Source of the DNA: Baffinella frigidus
Taxonomy: Eukaryota > Cryptophyceae > Cryptomonadales > Baffinellaceae
Assembly (NCBI GenBank): GCA_026770585.1
Contig: MU647321.1
Location: 13,493 to 26,107 of the forward strand
DNA: 12,615 nt
Direction of reading: 5' to 3'
Shown here: piece after piece, positions 6,721 to 11,947 of the stretch
How positions within the stretch are numbered: position 1 is the first letter of the stretch
How the letters are laid out: every line of letters starts with the position of its first letter
Notes under the pieces: model-generated
Databases searched by the model: none
What the model was told of the DNA's origin: nothing
Seen by the model: the letters and a program-made list of their open reading frames with translations, nothing else
Program-made: the position numbers and the translations under genes

Positions 6721-6969
6721 ATGAGAACAAATGCGGTGCCGCGTGGCACCCATGGTCCCGCGTCGGCCCAGAATCCGAGTCTGGGCGCAGAATTAGTCAA
6801 CTTGGACCCAAGCGAAACGTTTGTGTGGAGTAAAGCGACTCTAACGGGCGATGAGCGATACCGCCTAGAGCCACATGTAATTTCAGTGCCAGGCCCACCA
6901 ATCCTTCTGAAAGGACATGTATCGGCCCAATCTCTCCCTTCCACTTCTAAAGCAGCGAGCGAGGATTGA
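6721..6969 (+). CDS. Unrecognised open frame next to a MITE
   Basis: ATG at 6721, 11 bases past the end of a MITE, opens 82 codons to TGA at 6967-6969. It includes GAELVNLDPSETFVWSK and LEPHVISVPGPPILLKG. The sequence is not part of any repeat seen in the window. The opposite strand is also open over nearly the same span, codon use is not strongly biased, and no family is recognised. It may be an exon or a random frame. Confidence 0.18.
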   Translation: MRTNAVPRGTHGPASAQNPSLGAELVNLDPSETFVWSKATLTGDERYRLEPHVISVPGPPILLKGHVSAQSLPSTSKAASED

Positions 6970-7257
6970 TTACTGATTACTGAATTTATTAAAGAGGATC
7001 TTTTCACCTTCAGGGGCTTCTAAAGGGTTTAGGGTTTCGGGTTCAGGGTTCAGGGTTGAGGGTTTAGGGTTTGGCGTTTTGGGTTTAAGGTTTAGATCTT
7101 TTAGGTCCTTCAATAATTCTCGCAGAGGGCGGGCAGCATCTTTCATGTAAACCAACATCTCCTGAGTGTAAACCAACATCTCCTGAGTGTCAAACATGTG
7201 CAGAGTGGTGTATGAGTCTCTGCAGTAGGCTGGTAGCGCATAGGGCAAGGCCACCAA
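6970..7257 (-). CDS. Candidate exon(s) with in-frame 21-bp duplication and telomere-like tract
   Basis: A minus-strand open frame of 95 codons ending in TAA at 6970. Its only evident ATG is at 7197; the upstream part could be an exon entered at TACTGCAG|AG. The first half (TTLHMFDTQEMLVY, a second TQEMLVY, then MKDAARPLRELLKDL) looks protein-like and carries an exact 21-bp tandem duplication. The middle translates telomere-like heptamers into a Pro-rich KPKTPNPKPSTLNPEPETLNP-type linker. The end reads APEGEKILFNKFSNQ before the stop. The heptamers may be an intron, as in the CRAL-TRIO gene, with acceptor TTTAG at about 7021. Function is not recognised. A spurious frame is possible because LKDLKDL derives from the dispersed AAGGACCTAAA tail motif. 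Confidence 0.3.
   Translation of the reverse strand: MVALPYALPAYCRDSYTTLHMFDTQEMLVYTQEMLVYMKDAARPLRELLKDLKDLNLKPKTPNPKPSTLNPEPETLNPLEAPEGEKILFNKFSNQ
7024..7095 (+). repeat. Telomere-like heptamers, mixed TTTAGGG / TTCAGGG
   Basis: GGGTTTAGGGTTTCGGGTTC, AGGGTTCAGGGTTGAGGGTT, TAGGGTTTGGCGTTTTGGGT and TTAAGGTTT. Interstitial and degenerate, so not a chromosome end. On the minus strand it lies within the open frame 6970-7257. Confidence 0.85.
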
Positions 7258-7632
7258 CTAAGAATTGCATAGTAACCGGGGCTACTCCGACCCCCGAACG
7301 AGTGGCAAGGGAAATGGCCATCTCAGACCTTGCCCTCCATCTTTCTCCGAAGACTTTCATAGAAGGCCGGAAGGAATGTTCTCAAGGGAGGCACGTGATC
7401 TTTGTTTTCACGTCCTGATTCCTTTTCTCGAAACTGCGTCGTTTCGTAGGGATGAGAGTGTCATGAACACACTGGGCTACTCCGACCCCCCAACGAGCAG
7501 CGAGGGCTACTTTTGGACGGTAGCCGGGGCTACTTTTTAGTAGTTTTTACCTCCCCAGATTAAGATCAAGCTGAGGGTTGAGGCGAGGGGAACTTTATGA
7601 TAAATTTTTCCCTGGGTTGAGGGCCCCGAGGG
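7258..7632. other. Segment with a doubled GGGCTACTCCGACCCCC motif
   Basis: The motif, followed by SAACGAG, occurs at 7278-7302 and 7473-7497, with a third partial GGGGCTACTTTTTAG at 7526-7540. TGGCCATCTCAGACCTTGCC at 7315-7334 resembles TGGCCATCTCTGCCCTCGCC at 7873-7892. Open frames here are weak. Confidence 0.4.
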
Positions 7633-7641
7633 TTGAGGGGA
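7571..7641 (+). repeat. GAGGGTT-type telomere-like patches
   Basis: GCTGAGGGTTGAGGCGAGGG and, after an AT-rich gap, GGGTTGAGGGCCCCGAGGGT followed by TGAGGGG. These are very degenerate heptamers. Confidence 0.45.
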
Positions 7642-7904
7642 AAGTGTGCGGCTCCTAAATTTCCTTTTGATTATGGCGAAACGTTCCGTGTTTCAGGTTT
7701 TGAGAGGAAATTACGGCTTGCCGACACCAAAATCTGCGAAAAATCGGGAAGGGGAAAAGCGAGATTTGATAAGTTGAGGAAATTCCAGCACGCGGTTTGT
7801 GTCGACGATGTGATGTTGACTTTGGGAAGTCATGAAGCGAGGAAAATGCCCCCAGCTGCAAAGAGGGCTTCGTGGCCATCTCTGCCCTCGCCCTCCATTT
7901 TAGG

Positions 7905-8122
7905 TCCACAAGGTTTTTGTTTCTCCCAACGTAGCCCAACGACACGCCTTTCCGTAGAAAAGATCTGCAGAAAAAGCATTCTTGCTTTCGGATCGCGTTT
8001 AGCTCTGCAGTGCAGAGGCTCGTGAAGAGGGGATAAAAGGTGGTTCTCTTGGGGTCTTTGAGGTGTCCCAAGTGGGAATGCGCTCGCACAAACACCGAAC
8101 CCAAGTCAGCCTTTATGAGGCT
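7905..8122 (-). repeat. Dispersed repeat F, longest copy, inverted
   Basis: On the minus strand: CATAAAGGCTGACTTGGGTT, CCCAAGAGAACCACC, TCACGAGCCTCTGCACTGCA, ACGCGATCCGAAAGCAAGAA, TACGGAAAGGCGTGTCGTTG and an AAAACCTTGTGGACCTAAA tail. It joins the parts seen separately at 1333-1505 and 2428-2563. Confidence 0.75.
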
Positions 8123-8216
8123 CATGGTATCTCATGGTTGAAGCATAGGAGCTCTAACCACGGATACCCCACAAGATCCCAAAAGGTGGGAGGGATTGTG
8201 TGGATCACGCGTCATA

Positions 8217-8276
8217 GCCCATCCACACACGTTGGAGTCCACCCACACTTGTCAATGCCCACCCACACGCGTCGAT
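8217..8276 (+). repeat. 20-bp tandem repeat, three units
   Basis: Units of the form GCCCACCCACACGCGTCGAT start at 8217, 8237 and 8257. Related single units occur at about 8399-8425 and 8529-8582 (GAGCCAGCCCACACTCGTCA, CACCCCAACGCGTCAGAGCC). The array passes straight into the TTTAGTG heptamers. Confidence 0.8.
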
Positions 8277-8336
8277 TAGTGTTTAGTGTTTATAATTTAT
8301 AAGTGTTTACGAGTGTTTAGTGTTTAGTGTTTAGTG
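8277..8336 (+). repeat. TTTAGTG heptamer array
   Basis: TAGTGTTTAGTGTTTATAAT, then TAAGTGTTTACGAGTGTTTA and GTGTTTAGTGTTTAGTG. The 7-bp period is kept, but the unit is TTTAGTG in place of TTTAGGG. Confidence 0.85.
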
Positions 8337-8430
8337 CAACTTGAGAATAGGATCCTACGAGTCGTAGTCGGTCAACCCGAGTGAGGCAGAGCTAGAGAAA
8401 CGCGTCAGAGCCAGCCCAGTCGCTAGAGCC

Positions 8431-8529
8431 CTTTAGGTCCTTTAGGTTTTAATTTCTCCCAACATGGCCTCACGACACGCCTTTCCGTAGAAAGGATCTG
8501 CATATGTAGAAAGCATTTTTGCTTTCGGC
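8431..8529 (-). repeat. Dispersed repeat F, 3' part, inverted
   Basis: TTTAGGTCCTTTAGGTTTTA, ATTTCTCCCAACATGGCCTC, ACGACACGCCTTTCCGTAGA and AGCATTTTTGCTTTCGG are the complement of the F 3' half, with an eight-base insertion-like ATATGTAG beside the CTGCA site. Confidence 0.7.
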
Positions 8530-8595
8530 TAATCAGAGCCAGCCCACACTCGTCAAAGCTCACCCCAACGCGTCAGAGCCCGCCATCTTTCTCTT

Positions 8596-8655
8596 CATAC
8601 GTTGTTTTGGTGATACAGAGGTGTAGGACTCTGGGTAGGTGACTCTCTAGAGCAT
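8596..8655 (+). repeat. Short dispersed repeat, copy 1 of 2
   Basis: CATACGTTGTTTTGGTGATAC and GACTCTGGGTAGGTGAC recur at about 10983-11037 with similar spacing. The rest of 8530-8761 shows no gene. Confidence 0.6.
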
Positions 8656-8761
8656 CTTCCATTAGAAGGTCGGAAAAACAGTCAACGGAATTTGCTACAC
8701 GATTAACCAGACCTGGACGTGACCAAACATGATGACCACGACATGTGCGACATCAGGACAT

Positions 8762-8902
8762 TAATCTCCATAGAAGTATTAATTAATTGCTTTTGGGCAA
8801 CGAAAATTACTACACGGTTTGCTCATAAAAGTAATAGTAAAGCATTTGTGTAGTAAATTTCGTTGCACCAAAAGCAATTAATTAATACTTTTGTGGAGAT
8901 GA
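8762..8902 (-). mobile_element. MITE A copy 2, 4-bp TSD ACAT
   Basis: Also 141 bp, in the opposite orientation to 2134-2274 as judged by its loop. Its ends are TAATCTCCA and TGGAGATGA. ACAT flanks it at 8758-8761 and 8903-8906. The inner arms again pair GCAACGAAAATTACTACAC with GTGTAGTAAATTTCGTTGC. It sits just upstream of the CRAL-TRIO gene and could bring in promoter or small-RNA effects. Confidence 0.85.
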
Positions 8903-8906
8903 ACAT

Positions 8907-9031
8907 AGGTCACATGTAAAGGATTTTTTTGCCTACAGCAGCCGTACAGCAGCCGGCACAGAAATAACAGCGGGCCATTTTGCAGGAAACAGCCTACAGC
9001 TGTTTTTCACACGCTGAAGGTCCAGTGAAGG
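8907..9031 (+). promoter_or_regulatory. Presumed 5' leader of the CRAL-TRIO gene
   Basis: This stretch lies between the end of a MITE's duplicated site (8906) and the ATG at 9032. It has a run of T at about 8924-8930 followed by GCCTACAG, and then a second CAG-containing repeat (CAGCAGCCGTACAGCAGCC). That could be a splice acceptor, including a trans-splice acceptor, or simply leader sequence. No TATA box or other core promoter element is convincing. A promoter for this gene would have to sit within or upstream of the MITE. Confidence 0.3.
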
Positions 9032-9676
9032 ATGGCGGATTGGCTGCCGGGCAAGCACCTGCTCACCGTCGCAGAGCTCAGCGAAGTTCAGGCAGCGATG
9101 GTGCAGCAGGTACAGCATCGCTGTAACAGAGTGTCAAACACACATACCCCGCGTGAGCGATCGGTGCGTTCCCACCACCCAGTCTCACCATCCCTGCGGG
9201 ACCCGCAGGTGCATGCGAAGTTCCCGGATTTCAACGACGGCGACGTCATGGGGTACCTTCAGTACCGAAACTGGGATGTTGCCCAAGCCGAGGCGCAGAT
9301 GCGCACGACGCAAGGTCCTCACCCTAAAACCTCAACCCTAAACCCTGAACTCTGAACCCTGAACCCTGAACCCTGAACCCTGAACCCTGAACCCTGAACC
9401 CTGAACCCTGAACCCTGAACCCTGAACCCAGGGTGGCGCAAGTCGCACAAGCCGACGATCGCGGACGTGGCACCCTTCATGCTCCCCGGGCCAGGGTGCT
9501 CCGCGCCGGACGGATGCCAAGTGCTTCTGGAGGACATGAAAGGAGGCGTCCTCAAGGACAGCGAGGGGCGGCTCGTGCTTCTCTGGATCGGGTTGACCCA
9601 CGGCACGCCCGCTGAGCAGATGGCGCAGCAGGTGTACGTGCTCCGGCGGTGCCGGGCGTACGCCGAGCCCGGCAAG
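9032..9676 (+). CDS. CRAL-TRIO (Sec14-like) lipid-binding protein, N-terminal part, three exons
   Basis: Exons by inspection: 9032-9109, 9209-9314 and 9432-9676, joined by GT-AG introns, giving about 143 residues. The start is the ATG at 9032. Exon 1 is a short helix-like lead (MADWLPGK, then LTVAELSEVQ). Exon 2 holds FNDGDVMGYLQYRNWDVAQA, the CRAL_TRIO_N pattern (rFLrARkwDvekA). The exon 2/3 junction recreates the conserved Trp-Arg (GWRKSHKP). Exon 3 carries LKDSEGRLVLLWIGL, matching the start of the lipid-binding lobe (kDkeGRPVlyirlg). Family knowledge: these proteins hold phosphoinositides, retinoids or tocopherol in a hydrophobic pocket and move them between membranes. Ligand here is unknown. 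Most of the roughly 150-residue lobe is missing. After PGK at 9676 the sequence enters a MITE, and no later exon is recognisable, so the gene is either broken or has a long repeat-filled intron. Intron 1 (99 nt) is in frame and stop-free; intron 2 contains in-frame stops. Confidence 0.7.
9110..9208 (+). other. Intron 1 of CRAL-TRIO gene (99 nt, GT-AG)
   Basis: The donor is CAG|GTACAG and the acceptor CCCGCAG|GTG. Removal joins QAAMVQQ to VHAKFPDFND, giving an uninterrupted CRAL_TRIO_N helix. The 99 nt are a multiple of three with no in-frame stop, so retention would add 33 residues of low-complexity, Arg/Ser/His-rich sequence not expected in this family. I infer splicing from the match to the family and from the splice signals. 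Confidence 0.6.
9315..9431 (+). other. Intron 2 of CRAL-TRIO gene, built of telomere-like heptamers
   Basis: The donor is CAAG|GTCCTC. From 9336 to 9426 the intron is 13 heptamers: one CCCTAAA, one CTCTGAA and eleven exact CCCTGAA. The next unit is cut short to CCCAG, and its AG is the acceptor used to restore the GWRK motif in exon 3. In-frame stops such as TGA at 9352-9354 rule out simple read-through. The array is a variant of the TTTAGGG/CCCTAAA telomere repeat. Confidence 0.75.
9336..9426 (+). repeat. Telomere-like heptamer array (CCCTGAA)n
   Basis: Thirteen contiguous 7-bp units, eleven of them exactly CCCTGAA, lie inside the CRAL-TRIO intron 2. It is the most homogeneous of the heptamer arrays in this window, which suggests recent slippage expansion. 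Confidence 0.95.
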
Positions 9677-9678
9677 GT

Positions 9679-9818
9679 CACATCCGGACCCTCACGGCAG
9701 GACCAAATCGTCGATTTCATTTCCTCAGATTTACCCGGCAGAGGGGTCAGATCTGACCCCTCTGCCGCAGGAAAGCGGCTCCAAAAACTCGGCGATTTGG
9801 TCCGATTGGGTTGGTGGT
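9679..9818 (+). mobile_element. MITE with 8-bp TSD at the CRAL-TRIO splice donor (CCACCARCCC group)
   Basis: The 140-bp element is bounded by an exact 8-bp direct repeat GGCAAGGT at 9671-9678 and 9819-9826, the TSD length typical of hAT transposons. Inside is a hairpin: GGACCAAATCGTCGA on the left pairs with the GCGATTTGGTCC region on the right, and the centre has the palindrome AGAGGGGTCAGATCTGACCC. The termini (CACATCCGGACCC, GGGTTGGTGGT) are degenerate relatives of the CCACCAACCCTC ends at 3378-3510. It has no coding capacity, so it would be moved by a transposase elsewhere. Confidence 0.85.
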
Positions 9819-9850
9819 GGCAAGGTGCGCGATCTCCTGACCCACCTGGT

Positions 9851-9990
9851 ACCACCAGCCCTCAGCGTGGGAGCAAATCGTCTTTTCAACCCCCTTAATT
9901 TGTACTGGAGGCTGCCGGAATCCGGCGGCCTATGGTACAAATCAGGGGTCTCGACCAAGAGGATTTGCTCCCACTCTGAGGGCTGGTGGT
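9851..9990 (+). mobile_element. Second MITE of the CCACCARCCC group, downstream of CRAL-TRIO
   Basis: The inverted ends are ACCACCAGCCCTCAG and CTGAGGGCTGGTGGT, followed inward by GGGAGCAAATC paired with GATTTGCTCCC. An inner palindrome around 9900-9950 pairs TTTGTAC with GTACAAAT and contains GGCTGCCGGAATCCGGC. It lies only 24 bp from the copy of GGCAAGGT that ends the previous MITE. No convincing 8-bp TSD is visible at these boundaries, so exact ends may be off by a few bases. Confidence 0.8.
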
Positions 9991-10094
9991 AAGTCATCTG
10001 CCCAACTTGAGGACTACCCTTGAGCCGGTTTCTGCTGCGATCCTCTGCACCAGGGCCCGTGATGTGCTCTGAAATGCAGCTGGGCTTCTCTGCT

Positions 10095-10164
10095 TAGGGC
10101 CCTAGGCATGGTCCTACTGTAGGGTCCTAGGGGGGTGCGGTTTCTTATGAGCGAGGTACCCCTG
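10095..10164 (+). repeat. Repeat D, right-half copy
   Basis: TAGGGCCCTAGGCATGGTCC leads into TAGGGTCCTAGGGGGGTGCG and TTATGAGCGAGGTACCCCTG, followed by TA. It matches the right half of 6397-6514; the left arm is absent. R1-like sequence lies on both sides (10061-10094 and 10170-10202), as if R1 was duplicated around it. Confidence 0.65.
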
Positions 10165-10216
10165 TAGTTGTGATCCGAAATGCAGCAGGGCTTCTATGCA
10201 GAACCGGTTCCAGTGT

Positions 10217-10382
10217 TCATAGGCTAACGTCCTGAAAAGGGGGTAGTTAGGCATACGGCATTGCCTAGGACCTCCTACCGTAGGCCGAGGGATCCTAGGA
10301 CCAAAAAGTCCCGGCCTACGGTAGGAGGTCCTAGGCAATCCCGTAGGCCTAACTACCCCATTTTCAAGCCGTTAACCTATTA
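10217..10382 (+). mobile_element. MITE R2 inserted in R1, TSD GTGT
   Basis: A hairpin with ends TCATAGGCTAACG and CGTTAACCTATTA and long inner arms: GGGGTAGTTAGGC with GCCTAACTACCCC, CATTGCCTAGGACCTCCTAC with GTAGGAGGTCCTAGGCAAT, and CGTAGGCCG with CGGCCTACG. GTGT flanks at 10213-10216 and 10383-10386 (AGTGT if the last A is not counted in the element). The uninterrupted R1 copies confirm the boundaries. Confidence 0.85.
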
Positions 10383-10478
10383 GTGTCCGCCTATGATGGG
10401 AGCTCGAAGAACCTAACGGACCTGCAGGATCCCCGGACCTAGACTACTGTCCATTAGGACAGCATTCCTCCTAAGAAC

Positions 10479-10554
10479 CTACAGTAGGGCTATTCCTAGG
10501 GCCCTACGGTGGTCCTAGGGGGGGGGGCGGTTTCTTATGAGTGATGCACCCCTG
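10479..10554 (+). repeat. Repeat D, right-half copy
   Basis: CTACAGTAGGGC, TTCCTAGGGCCCTACGG, a run of ten or more G, then GCGGTTTCTTATGAGTGATG and CACCCCTG|TA. It differs from the other copies by point changes. A small stem CTGTCCattaGGACAG lies just upstream (10447-10462). Confidence 0.65.
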
Positions 10555-10574
10555 TACCACAGGAGAATCCCCTG

Positions 10575-10669
10575 ACTCTCTCTGCAGCTCTCTCTCTCTC
10601 TCTCTCTCTCTCCCTCTCTCCCTCTCCTTCTCTCTCTCGAGAGAGACTCTCTCAGCAGCTCTCTAGGAG
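10575..10669 (+). repeat. CT microsatellite with GA return
   Basis: Mostly CT dinucleotides from 10575 to about 10638, then TCTCTCTCGAGAGAGACTCT and CTCAGCAGCTCTCTAGGAGC. The CT tract and the GAGAGAG can fold together. A shorter GA tract is at about 247-263. Confidence 0.85.
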
Positions 10670-10705
10670 CTCCTAGGGAGAGTGCATTTCCTTGTGAGCG
10701 AGGTA

Positions 10706-10912
10706 GAGCTGGTCTCTCATGAGTTGACACTTTTCGGACCTCGAAAAACTTCTAAACTTTCAAACTCTTTTAGTCAACTCGTACGAAATTTACCACAGCG
10801 AAATAATAAAAAATTCACGCTGTGGTAAATTTCGTACGAGTTGACTAAAAGAGTTTGAAAGTTTAGAAGTTTTTCGAGGTCCGAAAAGTGTCAACTCATG
10901 AGAGACCAGCTC
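10706..10912 (+). mobile_element. TA-flanked MITE with perfect palindromic arms
   Basis: The arms 10700-10800 and 10818-10918 are exact reverse complements over 101 bp, with a 17-base AT-rich loop. The element proper is taken as 10706-10912 (GAGCTGGTC to GACCAGCTC) with TA at 10704-10705 and 10913-10914. The extra pairing outside arises because the target, GAGGTACCTC-like, is itself a palindrome and matches the end of repeat D (GAGCGAGGTACC). There is no coding capacity. A 2-bp TA target is typical of Tc1/mariner-type transposons. Confidence 0.85.
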
Positions 10913-10982
10913 TACCTCCTCGAGGTCCTTGAGGTTCTTCGAACTCCCGCCACAGAAGGACACTGGACGTGCTTTATCTTAG

Positions 10983-11037
10983 CATACGTTGTATACTTGG
11001 TGATATACGACTCTGGGTAGGTGACCTTTCGACATCT
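10983..11037 (+). repeat. Short dispersed repeat, copy 2 of 2
   Basis: CATACGTTGTATACTTGGTG and CGACTCTGGGTAGGTGAC match 8596-8655. Both copies are followed at a short distance by a 4-bp-TSD MITE. Confidence 0.6.
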
Positions 11038-11064
11038 TCTTGTCTCGTGTCGCCTCCCCCGAGC

Positions 11065-11204
11065 CCAATGCGGGAAACCTATTTTTCTCTCACGTGATGG
11101 CAACGAAAATTACTACACAATTCATCTTTATTAGTAATATTAAAGCACTAGTGTAGTAATTTTCGCTGCCATCAAATGCAAGAAAAATAGGCTTCCCCCG
11201 ATAG
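11065..11204 (+). mobile_element. MITE B copy 2, degenerate ends
   Basis: GCGGGAAACCTATTTTTCTC on the left and AGAAAAATAGGCTTCCCCCG on the right flank GGCAACGAAAATTACTACAC and GTGTAGTAATTTTCGCTGCC. The outermost bases have decayed and no TSD is left, so the ends are placed by alignment to the other B copies. Confidence 0.7.
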
Positions 11205-11256
11205 GGTACTGGAGGACGGCCATGCTCACTTTCCGTAGGATCACATCAAGCCACCC

Positions 11257-11396
11257 TTATCCGGGGAAACCTATTTTTCTTTAGTTTGATGGCAAAGAAA
11301 ATTACTGCACAAATGCTTTAACATTACTAATAAGAACAAAATGTGCAGTAATTTTCCTTGCCATGAAACTAAAGAAAAATAGGTTTCCCCGGATAA
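11257..11396 (+). mobile_element. MITE B copy 3, complete, 4-bp TSD ACCC
   Basis: The ends TTATCCGGGGAAACC and GGTTTCCCCGGATAA are perfect inverted repeats. The pairing continues through TATTTTTCTTTAGTTT against AAACTAAAGAAAAATA. The inner hairpin (GGCAAAGAAAATTACTGCAC) has three changes from the A/B core, mostly compensated in the other arm. ACCC flanks at 11253-11256 and 11397-11400. Confidence 0.85.
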
Positions 11397-11408
11397 ACCC
11401 AGTGTAGA

Positions 11409-11581
11409 CCACTAGCCCTTGGAGGTGGCTCAAATTGTGGCCTGGAACAAAAATGCCAAACGTTAATTTTGTACCAAGATTGCGACTTCTTGAGTTGCAG
11501 ACACCCCAGATCTAGGGTGTCTACACGGTAAAATGGCTCCAACTCCAGACCACAATTTGAGCCACCTCCCAGGGCTGGTGG
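11409..11581 (+). mobile_element. MITE of the CCACCARCCC group (173 bp)
   Basis: The left end CCACTAGCCCTTGGAGGTGG is matched by the reverse complement of the right end with only two or three differences. The pairing continues through GCTCAAATTGTGG on both sides. The centre contains a second hairpin, GACACCCcagatctaGGGTGTC (about 11501-11521). The terminal CCACYAGCCCT relates it to 3378-3510 and 9851-9990, although the body differs. No TSD was found. Confidence 0.75.
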
Positions 11582-11588
11582 GAGGACC

Positions 11589-11631
11589 CAGCCTGAGTGG
11601 GGGAGGTCACGGACCGTGCATAGTCTGGCAA
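11589..11631 (+). repeat. 43-bp direct repeat, copy 1 of 2
   Basis: CAGCCTGAGTGGGGGAGGTC and ACGGACCGTGCATAGTCTGG match 11837-11879 with four differences. Confidence 0.85.
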
Positions 11632-11836
11632 CCACCATCAACCCGAAACAGCTTATAACCGGATCGGGCACTGCAGTAAATTTCAGCGAAACCGGACATA
11701 TCTGTCCGTCTCTCCCGTCAGCAATTCCGAGGCCCCTATGGCCTCCTAAAGTAGGGTCCTACCAATGAACCAAAAAAAATAATCGTTCCCGGATTCTTGC
11801 AAGAACCCGGTCAAAGCTGCTACCGGTTGCTGGTGT

Positions 11837-11879
11837 CAGCCTGGACGGGGGAGGCCACGGGCCGTGCATAGTCTGGCAA
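11837..11879 (+). repeat. 43-bp direct repeat, copy 2 of 2
   Basis: CAGCCTGGACGGGGGAGGCC and ACGGGCCGTGCATAGTCTGG, 248 bp after copy 1. Between them is a stem CCGGATTCttGCAAGAACCCGG-like hairpin at about 11790-11811. No gene is seen in 11582-11947. Confidence 0.85.
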
Positions 11880-11947
11880 TTCCCCCGATCTTGCAATTTG
11901 CCGCCGTGGCGAATCCTCTCTATCAACCACTCGAGGCTAGAAGTGTG

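Larger units (their letters stand above)
10030..10425 (+). repeat. Dispersed repeat R1, copy 3, interrupted
   Basis: Begins CTGCTGCGATCCTCTGCACC, is broken by a D copy (10095-10164) with local duplication of R1 sequence, resumes GTGATCCGAAATGCAGCAGG to GGTTCCAGTGT, is broken again by the element at 10217-10382, and finishes TGTCCGCCTATGATGGGAGC and GAAGAACCTAACGG. Confidence 0.7.

Noticed and set aside
7633-8025. 130-codon plus-strand frame, and a 34-codon frame starting at 7673 (MAKRSVFQVLRGN)
   Set aside because: The longer one starts upstream of any good ATG context and its last third lies in repeat F on the wrong strand; the shorter one is too short and unsupported. Some coding content at 7660-7900 remains possible.
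9336-9426. True chromosome end
   Set aside because: The array is short, of a variant unit, and sits between two exons with long sequence on both sides.
11369-11671. 100-codon minus-strand frame
   Set aside because: It spans a MITE hairpin and the end of MITE B, so the frame is a by-product of repeats.
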